Under the pieces are notes generated by a model, which ran no database searches, was not told the DNA's origin, and worked only from the letters and a program-made list of their open reading frames with translations. The position numbers and the translations under genes are program-made. A DNA stretch of 64,000 nt, from contig NZ_JAHYSS010000003.1 of assembly GCF_019802255.1 (NCBI RefSeq), positions 620,001 to 684,000 on the forward strand, written 5' to 3'. Source of the stretch: Pedobacter polysacchareus. Lineage in GTDB: Bacteria > Bacteroidota > Bacteroidia > Sphingobacteriales > Sphingobacteriaceae. Positions 7,794-17,399 of the stretch are shown here, piece after piece (positions within the stretch are counted from its first letter, which is position 1; each line of letters begins with the position of its first letter).

Positions 7794-8360
7794 TTACCTA
7801 TTAACTTCTCTAACAACTTTGTCAAGATCTGTAGCACTTTGAACAATCATTTTTGCAGTGTCCTGCACATCTTTTAAGTCTGTAGCTTCTTGTATTAATT
7901 TTCCAAGTCCCAACAGATTTGCGACATATCGGCGAATTGAGTGAGAATGACTGATCTTAATCTCCTGGAGCTTTCCACTAACTTGCATAAATTCCGTGAT
8001 ATCATGACCGACACAAAAGATCCCTATGGGTAAATCATGGTCATTGAACATTGCCTTGTATTCCCATTTGGTAATAATAAATCCCCCATTACCATCATGC
8101 TTGCGTAAGGTCGCAGGAAAAGCTGATTCTCTATACATAAACGCTTTTTCAGAAACAACTTGACAAATTTGTTGATCATCTTCGTGCACAGTTATAGCAT
8201 AGTGCTTGCCTACAAGGTCAGCATGAATAGGGTTAAAAACTTCAGTGTAATGCATGTTCAGATAACTGTATTTAGAATCCATATCTACTGCTATAAGATA
8301 ATATGTTCTTGAATCACCTAAAAGTTCCTTAATTGCTTGAAAATGTTGTATACTATTCAT
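7794..8360 (-). CDS. PAS domain protein with histidine-kinase-like helical tail
   Basis: The 188-residue product starts with a PAS fold (about residues 15-125; IAVDMDSKYSYLNMHYTEVF, then YKAMFNDHDLPIGIFCVGHDIT). A two-helix segment follows (HSHSIRRYVANLLGLGKLI ... ATDLDKVVREVN) that resembles the dimerisation helices of sensor kinases. No ATPase domain follows. It may be a naturally short PAS/helix protein of the kind found in Sphingobacteriaceae, or a kinase truncated by the rearrangement that placed the oxidoreductase remnant at its 3' end. The frame ends cleanly at a TAG-containing segment near 7794. Confidence 0.6.
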   Translation of the reverse strand: MNSIQHFQAIKELLGDSRTYYLIAVDMDSKYSYLNMHYTEVFNPIHADLVGKHYAITVHEDDQQICQVVSEKAFMYRESAFPATLRKHDGNGGFIITKWEYKAMFNDHDLPIGIFCVGHDITEFMQVSGKLQEIKISHSHSIRRYVANLLGLGKLIQEATDLKDVQDTAKMIVQSATDLDKVVREVNR

Positions 8361-8597
8361 AGCTCAAAAATACATAGAAAAGATAGCTTATTAATTAAAT
8401 TTACATATGGTCAAAGTGTTTATACCGAAAGAAAAGAAAGTAAGGAGATTGTATCCGACATGATTAATGGAGGAAAAGCATAGGAAATAGTAAAGATATA
8501 CCATTGATATCCCTGATCGTTGGTCACAAAAACTACAAAAAAAGTTTAACCATCACCACTTTATAATTCGTTGATGGCTAAACTCATTAAATTTCAA

Positions 8598-9731
8598 TTA
8601 TTCCTCCTTATTTTTCATCATCATTAGCAAAGAATAAGCGCCTTTAACCACAATCTTAGCGGTTTTAAAGTCTAAACCATCGGGTAATCCAACAGCAGTA
8701 AAGCCCCCCTCATTCTCTCCTAACTTAACCTCCTTGAGTTCAAAAGTATTTTTATCTTTTACCAGGAATAAAAACTGTTTTCCTTCAAACTGAACTAAAG
8801 CTTCGGTAGGAACAGCAGCTGAACTCACATTTTTCACTTGTACCTCGGCATTCATAAAAGTGCCTGGCACTAAGGATTTGTCATAAGTTTCAAAATGACA
8901 ATGAACGTCAGCATTTCCATCAGTAGAAAGGTCTTTACCAATCAGTAAAATAGTACATTTCCGTTTTTTTCCAACCTCATTATTGGTATAGGCAAGTAGT
9001 TGCTGACCTATGTAAAGCTGATGCAAATCTCTTTCAAATACTTTCAGAGCAAGGTGAATATCTGATGGATTAACCAACTCAAAGAGCACTTCTGTAGGGT
9101 TAACATACTTCCCTACATTCACATTAACCTTAGAAACATAACCGTTTATGGGTGCATATATATTGATGTTGGTTTGTATTTTATTTTCATTGATGTGCTG
9201 CACGTTTATCCCTACCAATTTTAACTTCTCTTTCAAGGCGGTCATCAATACCAGCAAGCTTCTGTAATCTGCCTCTGCCTGTTGATAATTCTTATCGCTG
9301 CTGGCTTTACTTTGGTTAAGGTCCTTTTGTCTTTTATATTCATTTTCAAAAAAACCAATTTTTGCTTTTGCAGTTAGGTAATCCTGCTGTAGCTGAATAT
9401 ACTGCTGGTCTTCTACCGTGGCGATCACCTGACCCTTAACCACATGCATCCCTGGGAGCAGTTTAGTCGATTTCAAGTACCCACCCATAGGTAAACTTAC
9501 GGATATCATATTTTGAGGTGGCACATCAATTTTACCATTGAGCTTTAGCACCGAAGAAATTTCCTTCTGCTCAATTTCCCCGGTTACAATTTCTGCATTT
9601 TTCATTTGGGCGTCATTGAGCTTGAGTACATTGCCATCCTGGGCTGGCAATGTGACTACTGAATTACTTTCTTTGTTTTGACAGCCACTGAATACCAAAA
9701 GTATCGTAGCAAAATATATAATGTTTTTCAT
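8598..9731 (-). CDS. RND efflux periplasmic adaptor lipoprotein (CzcB/CusB-like)
   Basis: A 377-residue membrane-fusion protein with a lipoprotein signal (LLVFSGC, Cys near residue 17). A barrel-sandwich half-motif (GGYLKSTKLLPGMHVVKGQVIATVEDQ) comes first, then a coiled-coil hairpin (about residues 115-175). The second lipoyl half (IYAPINGYVSKVNVNVGKYV) and a beta-barrel/C-terminal domain follow. It would link the inner-membrane pump to the outer-membrane channel for metal export. It lies 9 bp downstream of the CzcA-TolC fusion gene and is its operon partner. There is no His-rich metal-binding N-terminal extension. Confidence 0.85.
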   Translation of the reverse strand: MKNIIYFATILLVFSGCQNKESNSVVTLPAQDGNVLKLNDAQMKNAEIVTGEIEQKEISSVLKLNGKIDVPPQNMISVSLPMGGYLKSTKLLPGMHVVKGQVIATVEDQQYIQLQQDYLTAKAKIGFFENEYKRQKDLNQSKASSDKNYQQAEADYRSLLVLMTALKEKLKLVGINVQHINENKIQTNINIYAPINGYVSKVNVNVGKYVNPTEVLFELVNPSDIHLALKVFERDLHQLYIGQQLLAYTNNEVGKKRKCTILLIGKDLSTDGNADVHCHFETYDKSLVPGTFMNAEVQVKNVSSAAVPTEALVQFEGKQFLFLVKDKNTFELKEVKLGENEGGFTAVGLPDGLDFKTAKIVVKGAYSLLMMMKNKEE

Positions 9732-9740
9732 GATTTTGTC

Positions 9741-12700
9741 CTATTTATTGCTGAGGTAATAAAGTTGAATGATTGCTTCATTTAGATTTTTAACCGCCTC
9801 CAGATAGTCATTTTTCACTACTGTTGACTGATTAATCAACTGAACCCATTCCAAATAATTGATATACCCAGCTGCGAGTTGTAAATTTGCAGTACTGGTA
9901 ATTAGCGCTGCATTTTTCAATGACTTACTTTCAAAATAAGCGACTGTTTGAAGACACTTCTGATAGGTCAATACTGCAGACTGATAGCTTGAAGAAAGTT
10001 GCTGAACAGCGATTTTATACTCATTTTCGGCTACTTTTCTGCTGATCACAGCACTATTAATTTTAGCCTTGATGGATGAAGCAAATATCGGAATCCCCAA
10101 ACCCAGCTGCACAGAATGAAAGCGTTGGGCACTATTATAAAACTTTTCATCCGCCCCCATACCCCGGATACTTCCATTGTTATATCCGATGGTCAGCTCC
10201 GGTAGCAATTTGCTTTTCTCTAATGCCAGACCTGCAGCTGCAATATTTTCCTGTTGCTGCATCAACTTTAATTCAGGATGCTCCAAATTTAATATTGCAA
10301 GATGATCACTGGTAATGAGCAAACATTTTTCATCATCAGGAACAAATACCTCTTTTGAATTCAACAACAGCTGAAATCGTAGTTGAAGTACCGCCTGATC
10401 ATCTTTCAACTGGTTCATTTGTAGCTCTATCTGAGACAGTAAGGTTTCAGCACTTGTTTTCTCCAGGATATTACTTTCACCTTTAGCTAGTCTGAGTGTA
10501 GACTTTTCATAAAAATTTCTGTATAAACTATCCGACTGAATCAACAGCTTTCTTTTTTGCACCATATACTGGATCAGGTAAAACAGTTGTGCTACTTCCC
10601 TTTTTAGGATGGCCTCCTTTAATGCCACGTTCATCATACTGCTTTTCCAATCTTGTTGCAATAATGCTTTTTGTCTGGCATAAACCCTGGGAAAGCTAAA
10701 AGATTGAGTTAGTCCAAATTTGGTGTCTGTATAACTACTATTGATTTGTCCATATTCCGCAAATACATTTGTTAATGGAATATTTACCCCCGTTTTCATT
10801 AACATTTGCTGATATTGAACTTTTAATTCCTCGTTCTTGATTTTCAGGTTGTTTTTCAGAGCCGTATCTAAGGCCGCTTTTAGACTAATTGGTGCCTGAG
10901 CCACACAAACCTGGCTACTGAGTAATAAGAGCAAACAGGAAGCAGCTGTGATTATTGATTTATTCATTGTCTTTTTAAAACCGGTTTCGAACATGATATA
11001 GAGAACAGGCAGAACGAATAAGGTTAGAAATGTAGCAATCAATAAACCACCTATCACTACCGTAGCCAGCGGCCTTTGAACCTCCGCTCCAGCCCCATTA
11101 CTAATTGCCATAGGGAGAAATCCCAAAGAAGCAACGAATGCCGTCATCAGTACCGGTCTAAGCCTAACTTTTGTTCCCATCAGTACAATACGCTTCAGGT
11201 CTGTTATTCCTTCCTGTTTTAATTGATTAAATTCAGAGATCAGTACAATTCCATTTAAGACCGCAACGCCAAACAATGCGATAAAGCCTATTCCTGCACT
11301 GATACTAAAAGGCATTCCCCGCAGCGCAAGGAATAAAATTCCACCAATGGCAGATAAGGGTATTGCCGAATAAATCAATAATCCTTGTTTTACAGAATTG
11401 AAAGCAAAATAAAGCAATAGGAAAATCAATAACAGAGATACCGGGACAGCAATCATCAGCCGTTGCTTAGCTGCATTTAAATTTTCAAAAGCCCCTCCAT
11501 AACTGACATAATATCCGGGTGGAAATTTCAACTTTTCATTTACCTTTTGCTGAAGTTCATGAACGATACTCTGCACATCCCGTCCCCGAACATTGAAACC
11601 AACAACGATTCTTCTTTTGGCATCCTCACGCTGAATCTGATTAGGGCCATCCTTTATTTCTACATTTGCCAATTGGTATAATGGAATTTGAGTCCCTTTA
11701 GGGGTCGCTATTAACAGGTTTTTTATGTCCTTAAGGTCTTTTTTTTGAGCTCCGGCCACACGAACCACTACTTCAAATCTTTTTTCGCCTTCAAACAGCA
11801 TACCGGTACTTTGTCCTGCCAGCGCTGTATTGATCGTTCTATTAATATCCTCAATAGTTAAGCTGTATTGAGCAATGGCACTACGATTGTACTCAATGAT
11901 GATCTGTGGCATACCTGAAACCGTTTCCACATAAAGATTCTTTGCTCCTTCAACTGTATTTACGATTTTTCCCAATTTTTCAGCATAGCTTGCCAAAGTA
12001 TCTAAATCTTCCCCAAATATTTTACAAACCACATCCTGCCGGGCACCGGTCATCAACTCATTAAACCGCATTTGCACAGGAAATTGAAAACCCGCAGTGA
12101 TACCGGGTACATCTTGAAGAGCTTTCCCCATCTTTTCAGAGAGCTCATTAAAAGTTTTAGCTGAGGTCCACTCCTCTTTTGGCTTTAAAATTACCATCAT
12201 ATCACTAGCTTCCATCGGCATAGGATCTGTAGGCACCTCACCGCTGCCAATTTTAGTCACTACCTTTTCCACTTCAGGAAACTGAGACTTCAGGATATGG
12301 GCGGCCTTTTGGGTGTGTGCAATCGTTGTACTAATGCTACTTCCCGGAAGTACACGCGTATCTACGGCAAAATCCCCTTCCTCTAGTGCGGGAATAAACT
12401 CCCCGCCTAGCGTAGTCAACACAAATAAAGCCGTAATAAACAAGCAAACCACCATAGCAATCACCATTTTAGGGAACCCTAAAACTGCGGTTAAAGCAGA
12501 TTGGTAAACACGTTCCAAGCTGGCCATTACCCGATCCGACAAGTTAGGTTTGTGCTTTACCTTTTTACTCAAAAACAGCGCACTCATCATTGGAATATAG
12601 GTTAAAGAAAGAATAAAGGCGCCTAACAAAGCAAAAGCGACCACCTGCGCCATAGGTTTGAACATCTTACCTTCAATACCTTCTAAAGTAAAAATGGGCA

Positions 12701-14090
12701 GATAGACAACCAAAATGATGATTTGGCCGAATACCGCACTGTTCATCATCTTACTTGCCGAGCTCTTCACCTCAGTATCCATCTCCTGCTGGCTGAGTTC
12801 ATTCACCTGCTGAAAATGCTTGCTGTGACTCAAGCGATGCATCACCGCCTCCACTATAATTACAGCTCCGTCTACAATCAAACCAAAGTCAAGCGCCCCC
12901 AGACTCATCAGATTACCACTGACACCAAAAAAATTCATCAAAATGATGGCAAACAACATAGCCAAAGGGATAACAGAGGCGACTAAAAGACCTGCCCGGA
13001 GATTCCCTAAGAATAAAACCAGGACGAAGATTACGATTAAGGCACCTTCCATTAGGTTGCGTGTCACCGTACCAATCGCATGATCCACCATTTTTGTCCG
13101 GTCCAAAAAGGGTTCAATCATAACCCCTTCAGGTAAAGTTTTTTGAATTTGGGCGATGCGTTCTTTCACATTCTTGATTACCTCGCTGCTATTCGCTCCT
13201 TTAAGCATCATCACCACCGCCCCAGCCACTTCTCCCTCATCATTGTAGCACATTGCACCATAACGGGTAGCATATCCGGTTTTGACTTCCGCTACATCTT
13301 TAATATACAATGGGGTGCCATCAGCAAGGGTCCTTACCAGTGTGTTCTTTATATCTTCCACACTACCAAATAAACCCTGACTACGTATGTATAAAACCGT
13401 GGGACCTTTTTCAATATAGGCACCTCCGGTATTTTGATTGTTCTTTTCAAGTGCAGTAAATACATCATTAATCGTCAAATGATGTGACAATAATTTACCG
13501 GGCTCTACTTCAATGGAATATTGCTTTAGCTTACCGCCAAAACTACTCACTTCAGCAATTCCTTTAACACCTAACAACTGTCTACGTACGATCCAATCCT
13601 GAATTGTACGTAATTCTGTTTCATCAAATTTGCCGGCATAACCTGGTTTTGGTTTCAGAACATATTGATAAATCTCGCCTAAACCAGTACTAACAGGCCC
13701 CAGCTCCGGAACACCAATCCCAGGAGGGATTTGTGACTGAACCTTTTGCAGCCGCTCAGCAACCTGTTGTCTTGCCCAATAAACGTCGGTAGCATCGTCA
13801 AAAACCATGGTCACCAGGGACAGCCCAAACCTGGAAAAACTTCGGATCTCTTTTAATCCGGATATGTTACTATTGACCTGTTCAATGGGGTAAGTTACCA
13901 ATCGTTCTATGTCGGTTGCCCCGAATGAAGGGGCAACAGTTATCACCTGAACCTGATTATCAGTAATATCAGGTACTGCATCAATAGGCAAACGCTTGAG
14001 CTCATAGCTGCCATAGCCAACTAAGGCCAACATAAAAAGTCCTATAATCAGCTTGTTCTTAACAGAAAAAGCTATAATTCTATTCAGCAT
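9741..14090 (-). CDS. Heavy-metal RND pump CzcA fused to TolC-type outer-membrane factor
   Basis: The first about 1035 residues are a complete HME-RND proton antiporter. DFGLIVDGAV at 401-410 carries the two transmembrane aspartates in the arrangement of CzcA (divalent Zn/Co/Cd/Ni class), not the Cu/Ag CusA arrangement. After the last membrane helix (LYIMFETGF) a second signal-peptide-like segment appears (SIITAASCLLLLLSSQVCVA). About 390 residues of TolC/CzcC-type coiled-coil outer-membrane protein follow. Such fusions are known in Bacteroidota. The embedded signal sequence implies cleavage or an unusual topology. It is cotranscribed with the downstream adaptor gene. Confidence 0.9.
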   Translation of the reverse strand: MLNRIIAFSVKNKLIIGLFMLALVGYGSYELKRLPIDAVPDITDNQVQVITVAPSFGATDIERLVTYPIEQVNSNISGLKEIRSFSRFGLSLVTMVFDDATDVYWARQQVAERLQKVQSQIPPGIGVPELGPVSTGLGEIYQYVLKPKPGYAGKFDETELRTIQDWIVRRQLLGVKGIAEVSSFGGKLKQYSIEVEPGKLLSHHLTINDVFTALEKNNQNTGGAYIEKGPTVLYIRSQGLFGSVEDIKNTLVRTLADGTPLYIKDVAEVKTGYATRYGAMCYNDEGEVAGAVVMMLKGANSSEVIKNVKERIAQIQKTLPEGVMIEPFLDRTKMVDHAIGTVTRNLMEGALIVIFVLVLFLGNLRAGLLVASVIPLAMLFAIILMNFFGVSGNLMSLGALDFGLIVDGAVIIVEAVMHRLSHSKHFQQVNELSQQEMDTEVKSSASKMMNSAVFGQIIILVVYLPIFTLEGIEGKMFKPMAQVVAFALLGAFILSLTYIPMMSALFLSKKVKHKPNLSDRVMASLERVYQSALTAVLGFPKMVIAMVVCLFITALFVLTTLGGEFIPALEEGDFAVDTRVLPGSSISTTIAHTQKAAHILKSQFPEVEKVVTKIGSGEVPTDPMPMEASDMMVILKPKEEWTSAKTFNELSEKMGKALQDVPGITAGFQFPVQMRFNELMTGARQDVVCKIFGEDLDTLASYAEKLGKIVNTVEGAKNLYVETVSGMPQIIIEYNRSAIAQYSLTIEDINRTINTALAGQSTGMLFEGEKRFEVVVRVAGAQKKDLKDIKNLLIATPKGTQIPLYQLANVEIKDGPNQIQREDAKRRIVVGFNVRGRDVQSIVHELQQKVNEKLKFPPGYYVSYGGAFENLNAAKQRLMIAVPVSLLLIFLLLYFAFNSVKQGLLIYSAIPLSAIGGILFLALRGMPFSISAGIGFIALFGVAVLNGIVLISEFNQLKQEGITDLKRIVLMGTKVRLRPVLMTAFVASLGFLPMAISNGAGAEVQRPLATVVIGGLLIATFLTLFVLPVLYIMFETGFKKTMNKSIITAASCLLLLLSSQVCVAQAPISLKAALDTALKNNLKIKNEELKVQYQQMLMKTGVNIPLTNVFAEYGQINSSYTDTKFGLTQSFSFPRVYARQKALLQQDWKSSMMNVALKEAILKREVAQLFYLIQYMVQKRKLLIQSDSLYRNFYEKSTLRLAKGESNILEKTSAETLLSQIELQMNQLKDDQAVLQLRFQLLLNSKEVFVPDDEKCLLITSDHLAILNLEHPELKLMQQQENIAAAGLALEKSKLLPELTIGYNNGSIRGMGADEKFYNSAQRFHSVQLGLGIPIFASSIKAKINSAVISRKVAENEYKIAVQQLSSSYQSAVLTYQKCLQTVAYFESKSLKNAALITSTANLQLAAGYINYLEWVQLINQSTVVKNDYLEAVKNLNEAIIQLYYLSNK

Positions 14091-14188
14091 AATAAAAATT
14101 ATGAAATAAATTAACGGATCGAAATGTGCTTAACACTAACCTATCTGAGGTTATTAAACACAAATCATTAATAAAAGCTTAAAAAATG

Positions 14189-14671
14189 CTAGCTGAATTT
14201 TGGCGGTTGCCAGATGCGGGAAAGGTAATTAGATTTGAGTACTATATCATTAGAAATATAAATTTTTAGAAATACTATTTTTAAGGAGTAAATGCTAAAC
14301 AATTCTAATGAGTCAGGAATAAAAGCTGCTGAAATCGATGCCGTAAAATGACAAGGAGTTTTAAAGGGCAATTGCATATCTCTAACATGATCATAGTCAG
14401 TTGGACTGCCATGGAGATAGTGATTGGCAACATAGTCTATAAATGAAAGTTGCTGATCCAAGGCTTTATGCTCCCTATAATGCTCAAAAACAACCGGTAT
14501 TTTTAACAACTGATAGACATCAGGAGTTGAAAACAGGTAAATCAACAGAAACAATATTGCGGTTAACTTTTTCACAGCACCATAAAGATAACCAGAATTA
14601 ACATTAAACAGCTTACCTAAATTAATTTTTTCCTTTTCTATCAAAGCTGTGAGGAGATTAAAAACCGTCAA
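14189..14671 (-). CDS. Small membrane/exported protein upstream of the metal pump
   Basis: A frame of up to 160 residues with a TTG start at 14671. A GTG at 14575 would instead place KKLTAILFLLIYLFS at the N-terminus as a membrane or signal segment, and is at least as likely. The rest contains EHYREHKALDQQLSFIDYVANHY, a central DYDHVRDMQLPFKTPCHF, and ends with SRIWQPPKFS. This layout, with a Cys-His pair and a terminal WQPP, is what I associate with small proteins encoded before CzcA-type pumps in Bacteroidota. A role in metal sensing or binding is inference. It is 98 bp before the pump gene on the same strand. Confidence 0.55.
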   Translation of the reverse strand: MTVFNLLTALIEKEKINLGKLFNVNSGYLYGAVKKLTAILFLLIYLFSTPDVYQLLKIPVVFEHYREHKALDQQLSFIDYVANHYLHGSPTDYDHVRDMQLPFKTPCHFTASISAAFIPDSLELFSIYSLKIVFLKIYISNDIVLKSNYLSRIWQPPKFS

Positions 14672-14720
14672 AACGCAATTGTCAGTGTATCAAAACAAAG
14701 ATGAAAGTTTAATGACTAAA

Positions 14721-14746
14721 TATACCATCCATGGATGATATATTTG
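14721..14746 (+). promoter_or_regulatory. Promoter and palindromic MarR operator
   Basis: A 22-bp palindrome centred on CCATGG (14721-14742) has a single mismatched pair (14725/14738). It overlaps the -7 element TATATTTG (14739-14746), only 4 bp before the ATG of the marR-type gene at 14751. The position implies direct repressor occlusion and a leaderless or nearly leaderless transcript. Confidence 0.6.
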
Positions 14747-14750
14747 CAAT

Positions 14751-15188
14751 ATGAAGATAGAGCAAGAGATTAAGCATATTTTTGTTAGTCCTCAGCAGCG
14801 TGCACTAACAAACATCATTTTCACATCTAACTGGGTGTTGAACCGTATTGCTTCAGCTTTAAAGCCCACAAACCTATCTCTTCAGCAATTCAACGTACTG
14901 AGCATTTTATATGGTCAACCCGAGCAAACAGCTACGGTAAATCTGATCACTGAACGGTTAATCGATCGCATGCCAAATACCTCAAGACTGCTGAATAAAC
15001 TGATGGATAAGGGATTAATTGAAAAAGAGAAAAACACTAATGATCAACGTGTTGTTTATATAAAGTTAACCACTGAAGGTGCAATCTTAAAACAGAAGGC
15101 GCGATCCATAATTGATAGTATCCTTATCAATCTAGAGGATAAAGAAGCAGACATTCTAAACGAATTACTCGAAAAAGTAAGAAGTTAG
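14751..15188 (+). CDS. MarR family transcriptional regulator
   Basis: A 145-residue winged-helix regulator. The helix-turn-helix region runs about residues 43-85 (LSLQQFNVLSILYG, MPNTSRLLNKLMDKGLIEK). The wing is NTNDQRVVYIKLTTEG, with dimerisation helices at both ends. It heads a four-gene operon: a medium-chain reductase follows after 19 bp, then an iron-type alcohol dehydrogenase, then a DJ-1/PfpI-type protein. A 22-bp palindrome overlaps its own promoter. It probably represses this reductive aldehyde/electrophile detoxification operon and is relieved by a reactive ligand; the ligand is unknown. Confidence 0.85.
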   Translation: MKIEQEIKHIFVSPQQRALTNIIFTSNWVLNRIASALKPTNLSLQQFNVLSILYGQPEQTATVNLITERLIDRMPNTSRLLNKLMDKGLIEKEKNTNDQRVVYIKLTTEGAILKQKARSIIDSILINLEDKEADILNELLEKVRS

Positions 15189-15207
15189 AAAAAATAAACA
15201 AATACCC

Positions 15208-16203
15208 ATGAATAAAGTAATCCTGTTAAACAATCGTCCGGTAGGCAAACCTACTGTGGATGATTTCAAATTTATAGAAGAAGAAACACCGGTAATACAA
15301 GAAGGACAAGTTTTACTAAAAACCCTTTATGTTTCTGTTGATCCCTACCTGAGGGGAAGAATGAGTAGTGCAAAGTCTTACACCCCTCCTTTTGAGTTAA
15401 ATCAACCCATCCAGTCCGGTATTATCGCAGAGGTTATAGCCTCCAAACACCATGATTTTAAGCCTGGTGATTTCGTTTCGGGAATGCTATCCTGGAAAGA
15501 ATTGCAACTTTCAGATGGAAAAGGCCTTCACAAGGTCGATGGACATGCCGCTCCCCTATCTGCCTATTTAGGTGTTTTAGGGATGACTGGATTAACGGCA
15601 TACCTGGGTTTAACTGAGATTGGAAAACCTAAAGCTGGCGAAACATTGGTGGTTTCAGGCGCAGCGGGTGCAGTAGGTAGTGTTGTAGGGCAAATCGGTA
15701 AGATCCTGGGCTGCAAGGTTATTGGAATGGCTGGATCGGATGAAAAAACTACATTATTGACATCTAAATTTGGTTTCGATGTAGCCATCAACTACAAAAC
15801 CACCACGGATATGACATCAGCGATAGCAAAAGCTGCACCGGATGGCGTTGACATCTACTTTGATAATGTGGGTGGTGAAATTTCTGATGCCGTGCTTGCA
15901 AACGTAAACCAGTTGGCTCGCGTACCGGTATGCGGTGCAATCTCTGGCTACAATGAAACTGAGGTGCCTACGGGCCCAAGGGTACAAACCACACTGGTAA
16001 AAAATAGCGTGCTGATGCAGGGATTTGTGGTATCCAACTATTCAGCGAAATTCCCTGAAGCCATCAGACAATTAACCACCTGGTTCCAGGAAGGTAAATT
16101 AACCTATTCAGAAACCATTGTTCATGGTTTTGATCATATCCCTCAAGCCTTTCTTGATTTATTTGAAGGAAAAAATGAAGGAAAAATGATTGTTAAAATT
16201 TAA
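15208..16203 (+). CDS. Medium-chain NADP-dependent oxidoreductase (alkenal/one reductase-like)
   Basis: A 331-residue zinc-free MDR enzyme of the curcumin/alkenal double-bond reductase group. It opens with the typical NKVILLNNRPVGKP. Next come YVSVDPYLRGRM near residue 50, the dinucleotide-binding VSGAAGAVGSVVGQIGK (about 149-165), and YFDNVGGE (about 216-223). These enzymes reduce alpha,beta-unsaturated carbonyls with NADPH in the cytosol. It sits second in the marR operon, 18 bp before an alcohol dehydrogenase, which suits stepwise reduction of reactive aldehydes or quinones. Confidence 0.85.
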   Translation: MNKVILLNNRPVGKPTVDDFKFIEEETPVIQEGQVLLKTLYVSVDPYLRGRMSSAKSYTPPFELNQPIQSGIIAEVIASKHHDFKPGDFVSGMLSWKELQLSDGKGLHKVDGHAAPLSAYLGVLGMTGLTAYLGLTEIGKPKAGETLVVSGAAGAVGSVVGQIGKILGCKVIGMAGSDEKTTLLTSKFGFDVAINYKTTTDMTSAIAKAAPDGVDIYFDNVGGEISDAVLANVNQLARVPVCGAISGYNETEVPTGPRVQTTLVKNSVLMQGFVVSNYSAKFPEAIRQLTTWFQEGKLTYSETIVHGFDHIPQAFLDLFEGKNEGKMIVKI

Positions 16204-16221
16204 TCCAACACAGCAACAAAT

Positions 16222-17382
16222 ATGTTAAATTTCGAATTTAAAAACCCGACCAAGATTATCTTTGGTAAAGGTCAAATAGAAAAACTGGAGCAAGAAATCC
16301 CAAAACAGGCAAAAGTAATGATGCTGTATGGCGGTGGATCGATTAAGACCAACGGCATATATGAGCAGGTAAAAAAAGCATTGAGCGGCTTTGAAGTTGT
16401 AGAATTTTCGGGTATCCCGGCTAATCCGGAATATGAAGTTCTGATGGATGCACTAAAAATCATCAAAAAAGAAAACATTACCTACATGCTAGCTGTTGGT
16501 GGCGGTTCGGTAATAGATGGTGTAAAGTTTCTATCGGCAGCAGCTTTCTATCCCGGAGATACCCCTTGGGATATCCTTAAAAACGCGATTAAAACAGAAA
16601 AAGGATTACCATTCGGCACCGTACTCACTTTACCTGCTACAGGCTCTGAAATGAACTCAGGTGCTGTGATTACCAGAAGAGAAACTCAGGAAAAGCTGGC
16701 TATGGGTGGGCCAGGACTATTCCCGGAATTCTCAATCCTGGACCCGGAGGTGGTTAAATCCATTCCACAGCGACAACTGGCAAATGGTATTACTGATGCT
16801 TACACCCATGTGCTGGAACAATACATGACTTATCCCGTTGGAGCGATTTTACAGGACCGTATTGCCGAAAGTATATTGCAGACATTAATTGAAATATCGC
16901 CAAGAATTATGAAAGACACTGCTGACTATGAAGCTGCAGCCAACTTCATGTGGAGCTGTACAATGGCTTTAAACGGACTGATCCAGAAAGGTGTTCCAAC
17001 AGATTGGGCAGTGCATGCAATGGGACATGAACTTACAGCCTTGTTTGGAATTGATCATGCCAGAACATTAGCGGTAATTGCACCCAGCCATTACCACTAC
17101 AATTTTGAAGCTAAAAAAGAAAAACTAGCCCAATATGGTAAACGGGTATGGAACATACAAACAGGCTCCGTTGAAGAAATAGCAAAGGTCGCAATTGAAA
17201 AGTCTGTCGAATTTTTTCATTCCCTGGGTATAGACACCAGGTTATCTGATTACACTCCTGCCTACGAAGGTACTGCTGAAAAAGTAGCACAACGTTTTAC
17301 AGAGAGAGGCTGGATAGGCTTAGGTGAACATAAAACACTTACACCGGCAGATGCAGAGAAAATAGTAAAAATGAGTTATTAG
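16222..17382 (+). CDS. Iron-dependent (YqhD/BdhA-like) alcohol/aldehyde dehydrogenase
   Basis: A 386-residue group III alcohol dehydrogenase. GGGSVIDG at 93-100 binds the nicotinamide cofactor. The expected metal ligands are Asp192, His196, His265 and His279, within TDAYTHVLEQ and AVHAMGHE...GIDHA. YqhD-type enzymes reduce short aldehydes with NADPH, often under oxidative stress. It is the third gene of the marR operon, 18 bp after the reductase and 17 bp before the DJ-1-like gene. Length and motifs are complete. Confidence 0.88.
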   Translation: MLNFEFKNPTKIIFGKGQIEKLEQEIPKQAKVMMLYGGGSIKTNGIYEQVKKALSGFEVVEFSGIPANPEYEVLMDALKIIKKENITYMLAVGGGSVIDGVKFLSAAAFYPGDTPWDILKNAIKTEKGLPFGTVLTLPATGSEMNSGAVITRRETQEKLAMGGPGLFPEFSILDPEVVKSIPQRQLANGITDAYTHVLEQYMTYPVGAILQDRIAESILQTLIEISPRIMKDTADYEAAANFMWSCTMALNGLIQKGVPTDWAVHAMGHELTALFGIDHARTLAVIAPSHYHYNFEAKKEKLAQYGKRVWNIQTGSVEEIAKVAIEKSVEFFHSLGIDTRLSDYTPAYEGTAEKVAQRFTERGWIGLGEHKTLTPADAEKIVKMSY

Positions 17383-17399
17383 TCTTAAAAACAATAGTT

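Noticed and set aside
12313..13373. Plus-strand open frames inside the metal-pump gene
   Set aside because: They are shadows of a strongly supported minus-strand gene and have odd compositions.
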